From positions 1 through 64,000 of the forward strand of contig NW_026516226.1 in the NCBI RefSeq assembly GCF_025602895.1: a stretch of DNA of 64,000 nucleotides, in the 5' to 3' direction. The notes beneath the pieces are model-generated. The model made no database searches, was not told the DNA's origin, and was given only the letters and a program-made list of their open reading frames with translations. Source of the stretch: Polychytrium aggregatum. Taxonomy: Eukaryota; Chytridiomycota; Chytridiomycetes; Polychytriales. Of the stretch, positions 10,983 to 22,494 are shown one piece after another. The translations under genes were made by a program, and so were the position numbers. How positions within the stretch are numbered: the stretch's first letter is position 1; every line of letters begins with the position of its first letter.

Positions 10983-13874
10983 CTAGCGGAGCGAGTTGGT
11001 TAATGGGTCATCGGCGGTCACCAACTTGCCCGGTGGCTCAAGGAGCTTTTGGCCGGGCTTGATCGGGAAACACTTCCAGAACTAACAATATAGGAACAGA
11101 GCAGAGGAGAGAGATTAACGTATGCACGGCGATTGATAGCCGGCAGGGAAGGGAGAGACGATCGGCAAACAGTTGCAGGCTCAGTTCACACCACCGACGG
11201 TGTTGCGCCATCCTCTGCTCCCTTCCCCTCACGCCCACCTTGAGGTTCTCATCGCTCGCTGCCGTCACTACTGTTTGGCCGTCCGGGCTGAGCGCCATGT
11301 GGATCGGTCGTTCCTTGTGTCCAGGCATTGTGCCGACCTGTTCCATCGACGGATAGCTCCACAGAATAAGTTGGTTCTCGTCGCGGTATTGGGCCGAGAT
11401 GAGCTCTCGATACGACTTTGACCAGAGCACGGCGCAGACTGAGTTATGAAAGTGTAACGAAGATCGATCAAAGATTTAGCTAGCAGCCCACATCCGCATC
11501 TCCCTTGTCGCCTCGTGCACCATGCTACAGTGTTCCCGCACTTCCATATTTCTGACGGGGCTACTGGCAGACTTTACCTTGTGAGCCCGTGTGAACTTTC
11601 TTCACGCATGTTCCGGTATCGGTATTCCAGAACCGAATACATCGATCGTCAAGACCTCCGCCTGTCTCACACGCAACGATCGAAGGACGAGTCAGTTGGC
11701 GGCAGCGAGGAAGGCAGGGCTGTTGATCAAGCAGTCACTACCGCTCCACTTGTTCGTCACCGCTCTCGCCCACTCAAGCCAAGATCATACTTGAGACCGT
11801 CGTCAGTCCCGCCGTACACCCTTAGCCAAGCATCAACACCAGTGTTAACTATACCTGTAGCTAGCAGATTGTATTGCCATGGGCACCAGGCTATCGCTCG
11901 GACAGCTGCTGAGTGCCCTGCAAGCTCGAGCTTTGGGCTGCTTCTGCCAATCTCCCACAGAAACACTCGGTTGTCGTTTCCGCCGCTGGCCAGGAGCCTG
12001 CCTTGAGGACACCATCGCAAGCCCACCACCCGGTCCGTGTGGGCGCCTCCAAAAGTTTGGATCCACTGACCGATCGAGTTCTTGCCGTTGTAGTTGAGGA
12101 TCTTGCCGGAGCGGTCGCCCAGAGATACAACTCCTTGCCGATTCCATGAGATGGCGCAGACCGGGTATGACTGCTGGCAGCTGAACAGCTTGCCCATGTA
12201 TCCGCTTCCTGGAGTGACGTCGTAGATGGTGCAGAGGCCGCTCAGGGTTCCCACGGCGACCTTGGTGCCGTCGACGGAGAAGGCGCAGGAAGAGATATGA
12301 TCGTCGCGGTTTCGTTGGCTCTGAAGTGTGTCGACCTGGCCGGTTGACTTGAGATCAGTTCAGGGTGAGGCGAGTGGGGGGGGCGTGAGTACGAGGTGAA
12401 TGGGGGGAAGGAGCAGTAAATACCATTAGAACAGGACAATCATCGACATGCAGTGAGTACAGAAGGTCGTTGACGGATAGTCTGTGCGCCATATTGGAGC
12501 ACCGAAAGAGGATATCCGATCAAACAAGGCGGTTGCTTGCATCCAATGCAGCCACAGGGTCCGAGTCCGTGAAAGAGAAAATGGCCTCGCCTTCAATGAG
12601 GCCGGATCGTCGCTCACTGCACGGCGAGGTAAACTCACGTCCGTCCATAGATAGCAGGTTTCGGCGAGACCAACAGCAAGGCAGCCAGAGGACGACCTTT
12701 TCATCAGGAGGACACCGGATGGGCGGGGGAGGGTGAGATTAAGTCAGTCACGATGGCGGGCTGTCCGCTGGACGATACAGCACCCTCGAAGAGTTCTCGA
12801 CTTTGGCGATTTGCATACAGGAACACTCGACATAGAATGAAAGCATATGCAGTTGATGCCACTGGCCATCTGCTGGTCGTTTCCATAGATTCGACCACCA
12901 CCAGAGCCTCCCTCGCCCTCCGAACTCAAATACCCGGTTCGAGCACTGATGTTATCGTCATGGGCACACGCGACACTATGCTCTCACCAGTCGAGCACGT
13001 TGTAGTAAAAGTCGTTCATGAGATTCGGAGCATCCAAGACCCTCTCTGGCGACTGCGGAATGGGTGGGCGCTTCCTGGGCGATGAGCTCGGCAGTCTTGC
13101 TGCCAGGGACTCGAAGAAAGAAGCGTGGACCGGCCGACCCCCCAAAGCGTTTGGAACGGGCAAGTCAAAATCCAGAACCGGCCTGTCCAGCCGGAGTCCT
13201 GTGGCTTCTGCGACGATATCATCGTGGCTCTGGATGTCGGGCTCTCGCGCTGTTCCCACGGTTGGGGCTGTCGCTGCTCGGCCCCACGTTCGACTAGTGC
13301 GTGGGCGGACTGGAGTCGATGGCGATGGACGTGGATGGGAAGATGCTGAGCTCCGTGATCGGAGAGAGGGTGGGGTCTGAGGAATGGGCTGGTAGAGACG
13401 GATCTCGGATGGGGCTGGCGATCGTAGATGGCTCGAGAGCGTCGTGGGGTACTGGGCCGATAGAAAGGGAGCGACAAGGGCCGAGGCCGACACTGTGGGG
13501 CTCCCGGTCCCAGCACCGGCATCGCTCGATGTCTCGCCCGATGGCGAGCTCGCTGAGGCCGAGCTCTCAATGTGTCCGTATGGATGACTGAAGGCAAATT
13601 TGGATGAGGGCGATACCGGGTTTGGGATAAAGCGATCGGGTTGGAAGCCGGGCTTGACTCGCCGGCCGAACAGCTCAAGGATGGAGCGCTGGCTCTTGGG
13701 GCCTGGAGGGGCTCGGGACAGGTCGAGAGTGCGAATGCGAGTGCCTTCAACGGGCGGTGGGGTTGCTGGAGAGAGCCGAGGCTGCGGGGGACTGGATGGC
13801 GGGGGACTGGGCGGAGCTTCGTCAGCATCGGATCTATCGAGTCGTCTGCGCTTGCTCGGCGGCGAGCTGTCCAT
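10983..13874 (-). CDS. Cdc20/Cdh1-family activator of the anaphase-promoting complex (WD40)
   Basis: Substrate adaptor and activator of the APC/C ubiquitin ligase. Exon 1 runs from ATG 13874 (an upstream in-frame start is possible) to 12988. It has a Pro/Ser-rich leader (SKRRRLDR), a C-box-like DRFIPNP, and the family hallmark [21 protein letters not shown]. Exon 2 (12639-12696) encodes [13 protein letters not shown]. Then come an unresolved piece near 12421-12560 and exons 11855-12335, 11578-11661, 11239-11438 and 10983-11081, all in phase. WD40 hallmarks: [13 protein letters not shown], then [10 protein letters not shown] with [11 protein letters not shown], then [15 protein letters not shown], then FWKCFP. 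The protein ends in SLR, where Cdc20 and Cdh1 end in IR. Fizzy family membership is certain. Assignment to Cdc20, Cdh1 or the meiotic Ama1/Mfr1 group is not. Confidence 0.88.
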
Positions 13875-14830
13875 GGTCGGATTGCGCTGATGGCCAGCTG
13901 GCTGGCTGTGATTGTCGTCGGAATGAAGAGTTCTGCGAAAACCTGATGCTCTGGGTGGGATGCTTGAGGGGGGGGGAGGAATGGCGATGATGGACGCAGA
14001 TCGATACACATATATCCTGCGGCGAAGGGTGCGAGCTGAAGGGGCCTATCACGACACTGCCCTTGGGTGTCAAGGGGAGGTGTCATCAGCCCACCAGCGG
14101 CGCTGATTGGGCGAGATTCTTGGCCTGAGAGTGGAAACTGAGAGTGGCTGGGGGCACCTGATTGTCCCCTGGCACATCCAGCTGAAGGAATATGGTTCTC
14201 ACAAGTCCCGTATCGATAAGGGACGACCCCCCACACGCCTGACTGCATGGTATTGCCACGACTCCAAACCCAGCAGCCCAAGTCGATCGCTCCCCTGTCT
14301 CAGCGATTGATGCCTGCCTTAGTATCCATTCACACAGCTCCCCAGGAAACACGCGCAGACGCTTAATGTGGTGGAGAGGGTTGCTCAAATCGCCGGCCCG
14401 GTCTTATCCAACCTCACGATGGAGACGGATCGACCATCGTCTCCATCGCCGGGCAGGCTGAGGATTTATTCCGGTTCTCCATCCTGGCTACCATTTGAAC
14501 AGATCAGGCGTCCCGGGGTGGCAGAGTCCTGTGGCAATCAAGCCCTGGTGGGCTTGGCACTAACAGGGTTTGCACCGCGAGAGAATTGCTGATCTGTCCG
14601 TCAACATACAAGAGCAAGAGGAACTACCTAGGGCCTACTTTGAGATATGGAGCTGACTCAGAGTGGCTGGCGCTGAAGCAGGACTTGACTTGCTCACTGG
14701 TATGGGTAAGCCGAGGATGAAGAGTTTGGGCAAGGACCGGACAAGAAGGGGTGGTGTTTCGTTTGGTTTGGTTTGGTTTGGTTTGGTTTGGTGCTGTTGC
14801 AAGCGGGTGCCGAAACAGCGTCGGCGGCAA
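13875..14830. other. Intergenic region upstream of APC/C activator
   Basis: Promoter/5' UTR of the APC/C activator and 3' end of the next minus-strand gene. An in-frame upstream ATG for the activator lies at 14009. A short TTTGG tandem tract sits at 14760-14792. No other gene is supported. Confidence 0.5.
14758..14793. repeat. TTTGG pentanucleotide microsatellite
   Basis: About seven copies of TTTGG in a row, the first with a G to C change (TTTCG). It lies just 3' of the low-complexity minus-strand gene. Confidence 0.9.
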
Positions 14831-15862
14831 TCACATCATCTGCGCGCCGGTGGCTGGGACGTTGGCGAGCTCGACGGAGGAAGGGACGGCTCCGTAGCCG
14901 CTAAAGTCGAAGCAGCAGTCACAGTTCGAGACGGAGGAGGCTGGCGAGAGGGCGGAGAAGGATGATTGATCAGTATGAGCAAGGTCGCACTCAGTCAGCA
15001 CAGTTACGAAAGGCAGCAGGGTGCCTTCCAAGCGGCGCTGATACATACCATATCCGTCGGACTCCGCCTCAGAGGGGACGGAGCCAATGGCTGGGAGGAA
15101 CAGCCCGGTTTCGTCGAGTGGGAGCGAATAGCAATTGGCTTCCATCTTGGCGAGGGTGCTGTCGTCAGCAAAGGTGGCGTAGAGCTCGTTGAAGGGCGAG
15201 GCGGGAAAAAAGCTCTGGGCGGGAAAGGGCAGACCTTCGGTTGGTCGAGGACCGACGGGGAGAAAGTTCATAGCGCCTTGCTGTTCGAGCGGGGACAGGA
15301 CCGGCGTAGGAAGCAGCGGCAAAACAGAGTTCCAGGCAAGGGTCGCGTCGGATTCGGCCGGAGATGCCTGGCGCGAAGGGACGACCGAGTCGGCGGTGTA
15401 GAAGAAAACTTGATCGCTTCCGGACAGAATGGGCGTCCAGGGGTACATAGGAGGAAAGGCGGAGGCGAGGGGATAGAGGGGAGGGGTGAGCTGCTGGAAC
15501 TGAGAAACCGGGGTGGTGACCAGGCCAGTGACACGCTGAGTCTCGATATCCAAGAAGGGAACCGAAGGAGAGGGCGTAACCGCGGGAGAAATGTTGAATG
15601 CAGGAGGGACCGTGGCCGCAGGGATATGAGCGGCGGTGGCGGTGGTGGCTTCGATGTGATTGTGCTGAGCCCGCGGGAGCTTGCGATCATAAGGCTTCGC
15701 CCTGTGGAGCGACGGGCACGGTTCCACGGGAGCAGGAGCCAGAACATGAGCAGGAGCAGCGGGACCAGAGGCAGAGGCACTGCTCTTGGGCAGCAGGGCG
15801 CGAGCCGAGCAGGTCGAGAACTGCTTCATGTAGTGGTTGTTCTTATGACGGCCGCGGGGCAT
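14831..15862 (-). CDS. Low-complexity protein of unknown function
   Basis: The open frame begins with ATG 15862, the first ATG in frame (MPRGRHKNNHYMKQF). The protein is rich in Pro, Ala, Ser and Thr, with no recognisable domain. The C-terminus has a cysteine pair cluster (CDCCFDF). A good intron probably splits the end: donor GTATGT at 15048, acceptor CGCCAG ending at 14941, 108 nt, a multiple of three, so the frame stays open either way. Spliced length would be about 307 residues, unspliced 343. The composition resembles the activation region of the C2H2 gene further left. No function is proposed. Confidence 0.5.
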   Translation of the reverse strand: MPRGRHKNNHYMKQFSTCSARALLPKSSASASGPAAPAHVLAPAPVEPCPSLHRAKPYDRKLPRAQHNHIEATTATAAHIPAATVPPAFNISPAVTPSPSVPFLDIETQRVTGLVTTPVSQFQQLTPPLYPLASAFPPMYPWTPILSGSDQVFFYTADSVVPSRQASPAESDATLAWNSVLPLLPTPVLSPLEQQGAMNFLPVGPRPTEGLPFPAQSFFPASPFNELYATFADDSTLAKMEANCYSLPLDETGLFLPAIGSVPSEAESDGYGMYQRRLEGTLLPFVTVLTECDLAHTDQSSFSALSPASSVSNCDCCFDFSGYGAVPSSVELANVPATGAQMM

Positions 15863-16665
15863 GATGGTAATAGCGGTGGAAGTGTGTACAGAGGGAGAGG
15901 CGATGCAGATGATGGGGGGAGAGTGAATGAATACAGAAGCGAATCCCGAAGCGATGCAGTCGAAGTTGGGAGTGGAGTCCGGGAGCAGAGTCCGGAGGAT
16001 GGGATGTAGCAACGGATTACGCAATGGGAACAAGAGTTGGATCGAGAATGGAAACGCGGTTGGACGATGGGCTCAAGGTATCGGGATATACTCGAGAATC
16101 AGCGTGTGGGCAGAGTGGCTGGGCTCGGCAGTTTCACGGTTGCGAGCAGTGTGCCCGGGAGGGACGAATGGGAGAGGAGCGATCACGGAGACACCGAAGC
16201 GACAGAGCACTTGGCGAAAGGGACTGGAGGATCAGACGGGAGGGGCGCCTGGGTGCAGCGTCAGCGAGGCAGGAGCTGGAAAGGCGAATGTTTGGAAGGG
16301 CTGAAGCAGCGTGGGGCTGGTTGCTTCGAATGTCAAATGTCGCTGCAAATTTTCAACAGGAGGGCAATGAAAAGCTGAATGTCGGTAAGAGGTTTAACCA
16401 TAGTACGTGCAGATGGTCGAAGTGGGCAGATCGGATAGGAAGGGCGGTGGAAGGTTGGCCAGCAGTTCCCGGGAGCAGGGCGGAATTTATACGAGCGCGG
16501 GTGACGAAGGCCGATCCGGACGGGCGGTCGCCCAAAGGAAAAAACTCTCCGCGAGCGGGCGAGACGGCTCTCGGCGGGCTCTCGGCGGGCTCTCGGCAGG
16601 CTTCTCGGTCGCGGGGCCCGGCCAATCACGCACGGCCGCCGCCACGTCCTGGTGACCCGGACGGG

Positions 16666-16705
16666 CCTGGGAATGTGCTGGGAGTGTGCTGGGAATGTGC
16701 TGGGC
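16666..16705. repeat. GGGA(A/G)TGTGCT direct repeats
   Basis: Three successive units of GGGAATGTGCT/GGGAGTGTGCT spaced 11 bp apart in the intergenic GC-rich block. This is a short imperfect tandem repeat. Confidence 0.75.
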
Positions 16706-17142
16706 AAAGGCCTCTGTGCTGCCCAGCCTTTCCTCTTCGTCCGTCTCGGTGGCGGTCCTCGGCGCGCCGCTGCCGCCCTCGCCACCGTCCTCGCCGCCGC
16801 CCCGCACCGAGCGAGAGCGCCGCCGAGGAGCCTCTCGGCGGCTGAAGAAAAGTCTGTCCCACCGCCGCGGGCCTCGCTGGCGTCTCGCTGGCGGCGAGAG
16901 CGGGCGAGATGCCCGCTGCTGACGTAACGGCGACACACAAGCCACGCCCGCCCACCCGCCAGCCGAGGCGCGTCTGTCCCAGGCTTCCATTTTCGGATCG
17001 TGCGCGAACGCAGCGGCGGCAAGGGCGACTGGGCGATTCGGCCCTCCACCAATCCCGTGCTGTACAACCCGTTAGCTTTGGTCGTGGGACAGGGTGCGTG
17101 CGGTTGCACCAGACGACCACGCCAGCCGCGCTGCGATTGTGG

Positions 17143-17186
17143 GTGTTGTGCGGGTGTTGTGCAGGTGTTGTGGGTGTTGTGCGTCC
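17143..17186. repeat. GTGTTGTGCGG-type tandem repeat
   Basis: Four units of GGGTGTTGTGC/AGGTGTTGTGG in a row within the intergenic block. No coding role is seen. Confidence 0.7.
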
Positions 17187-18164
17187 GGCGGCGCTGCGGT
17201 GCCCTCAGCGCGACACAAGCGGCGCACGTCGCAAGGGCTGCACAGTGGGTCCGCGCAACTGGGTCTGCATTATGTTGTCTGCAATGTTGTATGTTGTCGA
17301 TAGAGAATGAGCATCTTGCCATATGCTGCGCCCATCCCACACATCCCGCATTCGCATATCTAGCTGCAGCGCCGACTGCCTGCCGTCGGCTCCAGGGGCA
17401 TCGTCCAACAGTCCACAGGCCGACCACGCCACACCCTTCGCGCTGATTCGCCACAATTCATCCACAATAACAGCGGCGCTGTGTCGTGCTGTGCCAGGAC
17501 CGTTGCACATGGATCCTTCCTTGTGACTCTGCCCACTCGCCAGCAAAGAGTCGATTCCCCTAATCTCGACCCTGCAACAGGTGACAGTCCCGAATTCCAC
17601 CCAATCAGTGACCTGACTGACCCGCGGATTTGTACCGGGCGCCAGGCCGCGTCGACTTGGCAACGGGAGGGGAAAGACGACGCGGACGGCTGCGAAGGTC
17701 GCCATGGCAATCATCGCCAAGTCAAGGACCTAGCCGGCCGCCATGGGCCCTGTTGGGTGCAATCCGCCTGCCGCAGTGCACCAGCAACACCAAGTGCGTG
17801 GAGCTGGCCAGTCCAAACCGCAATCGAGACCCACGTCAACCACGCCGCTGTTGATGGTGGTGGTGGTCGCGGACAACCGAATGGATCATGTGTGTATATT
17901 CACGGCTCATGAGCCGCTGTCAGAAACAACGCAGAGACAAGTTGGAAACATACAGACACCCGCCGGATATCGGCTGGAGGGTGGGAGGGGGGAATGCCAT
18001 GCTGAACGGACCTGGCTGCATCTGCCCGCCGTCGCTGGGGAGGTACTTCTCGCTGCCGCCGGCGAGGTACCATTTTTTGCTGTCCTATGCCGTGATCGAG
18101 TCAGAGCAGGCAGAACAGGGCCAAACAGCAGAGCTCGGCATAGCTGCCAGCGGGCCTGTTCCTT

Positions 18165-21016
18165 TCACAGGTTGGCAGATTCGACGACGGGAACAACGGC
18201 ATCTTCACCATGGCTCGGCTCTTCCACGGGCGGCGGATGCTCAGGCTTGGCCTCGATAGCGGGCTCTGCCAGTGTCGAAACCTCGATGGCGGGCCCAGAA
18301 CCCGCACCGACAAGAGCTGGCGGCTCCTGATCCTCGTCCGCTCGCCCGCTCCCATGTGCCGGTACTAGGCTGGCTGACTGGGGTGGGTCTGCAACAGCGG
18401 CGCCGAAATTCGCGGTGTCTTCGGCTGAAGGGCCTGCTGAAGAAGGACCTGCCGAAGGGCCAGCGGCTGCGGGATCGGCCGCTGTACCGTCTGTGGGGGC
18501 CGAGGACTCGCCCTCGATCTGCGCCAGCGCCTGTTGCTGTTCATCCTCGGCCCTTTGTTGGTCTTGGATGCTGCGCCGGATGGCCTCCATAAGCATGAGA
18601 TCATCCAGATCGGCGCCAATGGCTCGCATCACTGAACAAGCATGAAGGTTGCATGGGGTCAGCGGCCAGGCGGCGATTTTCCTCCAATCGAAAATCGCTC
18701 AACCACCATCCCCGCTTCACTTCGCTTTGAGTCCCAGAGACTAATTGCCATGGAGCGACCGCCACCCGACTGACCATCAAACCGCGGACTGCGGTGCTCG
18801 CGCTGGCCTCGCTGGCTTGCCCGGGCCTCTTCCATCGACTGGGACCAAGTTGTTGCGATCGTGTTGATGGATTCGGGGTTGGCAAGAAGCTGGTCTCTGC
18901 GAGACCGTGATTTTGACCGATGCACGGACAGTATGAGTGGCAAGTCCGTCAAGCAGGCTGTGTCGGAACCTCTGCCGACCGGGCACTGCACGCCAACAGT
19001 ATCGAGCTGCTGCGTTTGATCCCACGATCGACATGCCACGCTCAATGCTTCGGCATCTGCGCCAGAGCCGCCACGATACGTACTGAAGCTGGAGTAGCCG
19101 CTGTGAGTGCATTGCCGACCGCATTCTCCGCTCGCGGGCTATTCGCTCCATCGCTTGCTGCTGCTGCTTTTCTCTCCAATTCGGTCGGATGTCGTCTGTG
19201 TTTTGAAGCGCATTTGCAAAGAGACGCAGGGGCATTAGCGTATTGCCAAACACACCCGGTTCACAACGACGCAAGTGAGCCACGTTCGACGCTCGTGGTT
19301 GTGATTGTGGCAAGGTGCCTGATGCGTCCACGGATTGTAGCATCGGACATAGTGCGACACCCCATGGCCAATGCCTCCCGTTCTGTCCATCTCCGGTGCT
19401 GGCTCGCTCGTGCTGCTGATAGGCTTGTCTGGTGCTCTCGGCAGAGGTCATTTGTGTGTGTCCATGCCCTCGGTTGTGCCTTCACAAGGACCCTGCGCTA
19501 CCATGTCCCGCAGATAACATCCGTCTTGCTTTCGTCCCCTGATGTAGCCGGACAAAGGCCGAGTCTGGCGTCGCTCCTTCATAGACACGCTGGCAATCTC
19601 GCCACGCATCGTAAGATGGGCGCCATGATGGCAAATGTACATCGCATTACCACAAATCTCACCTGATGTGACAACGCCCTTGGACAGATGGCTGGTACTG
19701 GGCCGTCGTTTGGGCGTCGACGGAGGCGTCAGCGAGTCATGCGAGGCTGCCTCATGAATCTCGTTTCCGCCAGCACTCCTGCTGCTGTGTGGCGTTGCGA
19801 CTGTGATGCCGTAGCGGGTGTTGAATCCAGGGGAGCCGGGCGGGTCGTAGACGACTCCGAAGGGGGCCATCACGCAGTAAGGGCACGACGCCGGCTCCCA
19901 CGTCGTCTCGGGTCGTTGGATTTGAACAAAGCACTCGGTGCAGATGGGCTGGTCGCAGCAGCGGGTAAAGTTCATGTTGCGCGGATAGTACTGACAAGGT
20001 GGCCAGGAGCGGCACAATCCCGGCCGATGACGGTGTCGGTGTCGGTTCGCATAATGAGGATTCAGCGGGACAGAGAACGGAGCAAGAAACGCGTGAGGGA
20101 TCAGGACTTGCTGCAGATCCGCACGGGTGTCGAGCCGGCTTACCAGAAAGCATATTGGACATTCAAAGGCGTCCTTGTAGATTTCTTTCATGATATGCTC
20201 GGCCTGTGAGGCGGCATCGGCTGACGGACTCGACTTTGTGTGCGACGCCGTTGCCGACATCTTGAGGTTCTGCAGAGAAGCCGACTTTTGCACACGCTGG
20301 GCCAGCAACGAGCTGGAGCCGTGGCGGCCGGCCGATGAGTTTTCCTCCCGCCGCATGGGGACCGAGTGGCGACTGAAATGGAGGTGAAACTGTGAATCGG
20401 ATAGATCCTCGAGGCCCTTGTAGAAAGGAGAGAGCCGTCTGGCTTGGATCAGGCTCTGCACCACCTTGATGTCATAGTCTTGGGGCGCCGTTGAGTAGAT
20501 GCCATGGGGCACCAGCTCCTTTCATTCGGAATCATGTTGCATGGTGACATCGAGATGGTGAGCCGACAATATCACACCGACCCACCGCACGCACACCCAT
20601 CGTGGTCACTCGTCCGGGGCGACCGGCTATCTCTGCCCCTCTCCGTAGGACCGAAGGACACGAGGCCAGACTGATCGGGTCATATGCCGGGGTCCTTGAT
20701 GCCAAGATTAATGCGCTGCGGGTTGGGCATCGCCTTGCAGGCCGCCTGACGGACCGGCCTGCTTTCGCCCGAGGAGCATGACCCTCCCTGTTGAGCATCG
20801 GCGGCCGCTGAGGGTCGCACTCGGGCCTTGGGCCAAGACACATTCGGGAGGAGCAGCCAGTGCAAGGGCGTGAAAGAGGGAGAAAGCCTCGCCGCCACTG
20901 GACAACCAATGCTGCCGGTACCGTTGACGGATGCCACTGGATGGTGGCCAGGCCACGCTTACCCCTCCATCGACAATCTTGGCTGGGTCGCTGAGCTTGG
21001 CTGACGTGTTGCCCAT
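18165..21016 (-). CDS. SIP5: Sip5-like protein (Snf1-interacting, zinc-binding)
   Basis: Six exons on the minus strand join in phase: 20963-21016, 20144-20518, 19663-19990, 19084-19195, 18775-18896 and 18165-18631. The N-terminus MGNTSAKLSDP carries a Gly2 suited to myristoylation. Family blocks follow: PHGIYSTAPQDYD, then VVQSLIQARRLSPFYKGLED. A RING-like zinc site is split by intron 2: ECPICFL joined to YYPRNMNFTRCCDQPICTEC, then PASCPYC. Further blocks are VTSDDIRPNW and DDLMLMEAIRRSIQD. The tail is Ala/Pro/Glu-rich. Yeast Sip5 binds Snf1 kinase and the Reg1/Glc7 phosphatase; the role here is inferred from that family. Intron 2 (19991-20143, 153 nt) is a multiple of three and open, so its retention would insert 51 residues into the zinc site. 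Confidence 0.92.
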
Positions 21017-21489
21017 GGTGGATTCGGCGAGGGTGCTGGCAAAGCAGGCCCTTCGGCAGGCGACGGGGAGGGAGAGGCGAGGCGAGCGGGAGGAGCGTCA
21101 GGGCTGCTCGACGGCGGCAGAAGTCCCGGACAGAGGAGGGCGGGGCTGCTGGCCGCGTGACGATTTGGCGAGAGCATGCGAGAGCATGCCGAGACGGCCC
21201 TCGCCCCTCGCCCGTGGCGTCATGGCCCCTGGCTTGGCGCCTGGTCGCTGGGCGGTGTGGTGGATGGTCCTGGTTGCCGGGTGGTGTGCTAGGCGGCCCT
21301 GGGCTCTGGACGGTCTTGTTCGCGGTTATTCTCGTTATTCCTACATATCGAATCTATTCCATCCATGCATACAGGCCTTTCCCATCGTATTACCACTGTC
21401 CCGAACACAACCAATATCGTTGACACAGCGGTGCTTTATTCCGCTTGCACAACACATGCAACGATGCAAGACAGGAGGCGAGCCAGCCA
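21017..21489. other. Promoter region of Sip5 gene / 3' region of LicD gene
   Basis: Sip5 reads leftwards from 21016 and the LicD-type gene ends at 21490. GC-rich on the left with CTCGCCCG words. No gene is supported. Confidence 0.5.
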
Positions 21490-22494
21490 TCACATCTTGC
21501 GAGACACTGGGTCATCCGTCAGCTTGAGTGGCTTGAATTGTTCTTGTATCCTCCGACCCCGCGGCTTGGCGATCCAGCGCTTCTGCTTTTGATCGTAGTG
21601 GTACATGCCCTTGTAGATGTACATACTCGGTGATTTCCAGTGGCGATATTCTTGCTCCAGAAGCGCTTCGGTGTTGTACGGGCGGAACGTCGAGCATCCG
21701 TCAAGCTCAACATGCACAAGTGGAAAGATGTGCTCGTCCTTGAAGCGCCATGGAGACTTGCATATCCACGTCAGAGTGGTGTTGCCGTGTCCAAAGCCGT
21801 CCCAGGTGGTAATGTTCTCAGGAATTACTGCTGTAATGTCGATGAAATACCCGCTGGCAGTGTCGATAACGCGGGCATCGATCATGTTGAGACAGTCTTT
21901 GACAATCGTGCGATTGACAAAATGCGGATTGATGTCGAGCAGGGCCGTGTCTGAGATCATGGTTTTGTTGAAGGGGATCAGCTTGACAAACTCCTCCAGC
22001 CGCATCTGGACGTCAATGTCGTCGTCAAAGGTCTGGATCTTCTTTCCCCAGTACCACCCCAGAAGCGTTCCATGGGCAATCCAGGCCTCAATGCCGTGCT
22101 TCGAGGTGAACTCTGTCCAGGCCTTGAAGAGGGCGCGGAGTCGCTCGAGGCGATACGTGCTCTCTTCCTGGATATTGACGATGCGGACCATGTTGCTTGT
22201 TTTGGTTGTATCAAAGCGCGCATCGACGTGAAGCTTGAATGGGGCTTCGTGAAAATACTTGAACTCTGGGAGCTGTATTTCGCCGCTCATGATGGCCGTC
22301 AGGTTGATGTCTGGGTGCTGCAGCTGTTGCCGGTTACCGTCGACTGAGGAACTGACATTGACCTCGACAGACTGATTGTCCAGATTTACGGACTCGAGCG
22401 GCTTCCTTATGATCCATCGAATACAGAGAATCAGGATAAATTCCAGAACCAGTAGACCAACAAAGTAACGTTGTGACCTCGAGATTTTGAACAT
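21490..22494 (-). CDS. LicD-family phosphotransferase-like membrane protein
   Basis: Single exon. ATG 22494 (MFKISRSQRYF) is preferred over more upstream codons because it places one signal-anchor helix (FVGLLVLEFILILCIRW) at the N-terminus, giving a type II Golgi/ER protein with a lumenal catalytic part. The LicD/fukutin core is clear: the block IEAWIAHGTLLGWYWG and the acidic cluster FDDDIDVQM, which binds metal in this nucleotidyltransferase fold. LICD proteins transfer phosphocholine, phosphoethanolamine or ribitol/mannosyl phosphate onto glycans, and fungal relatives include Mnn4. The substrate here is unknown. Potential N-glycosylation sites (NLT, NKT, NRT, NIT, NTT) suit a lumenal domain. 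No intron is seen, unlike most neighbours. Confidence 0.85.
   Translation of the reverse strand: MFKISRSQRYFVGLLVLEFILILCIRWIIRKPLESVNLDNQSVEVNVSSSVDGNRQQLQHPDINLTAIMSGEIQLPEFKYFHEAPFKLHVDARFDTTKTSNMVRIVNIQEESTYRLERLRALFKAWTEFTSKHGIEAWIAHGTLLGWYWGKKIQTFDDDIDVQMRLEEFVKLIPFNKTMISDTALLDINPHFVNRTIVKDCLNMIDARVIDTASGYFIDITAVIPENITTWDGFGHGNTTLTWICKSPWRFKDEHIFPLVHVELDGCSTFRPYNTEALLEQEYRHWKSPSMYIYKGMYHYDQKQKRWIAKPRGRRIQEQFKPLKLTDDPVSRKM

Larger units (their letters stand above)
15863..18164. other. Long GC-rich intergenic region
   Basis: About 2.3 kb with no supported gene, although long open frames appear because of GC content. 16560-16900 is dense in CTCTCGGCGG/CGCCGAGAG words and in GGAATGTGCTGG/GGAGTGTGCTGG repeats (about 16670-16705). 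17140-17185 holds GGGTGTTGTGC repeats. It probably contains the promoter of the low-complexity gene (16.0 kb leftwards) and the Sip5 3' UTR near 18.1 kb. Confidence 0.45.

Noticed and set aside
16333-17454. 373-codon open frame on the minus strand in the GC-rich gap
   Set aside because: Arg/Ala-rich composition follows GC content and simple repeats; no domain, no consistent splice sites.
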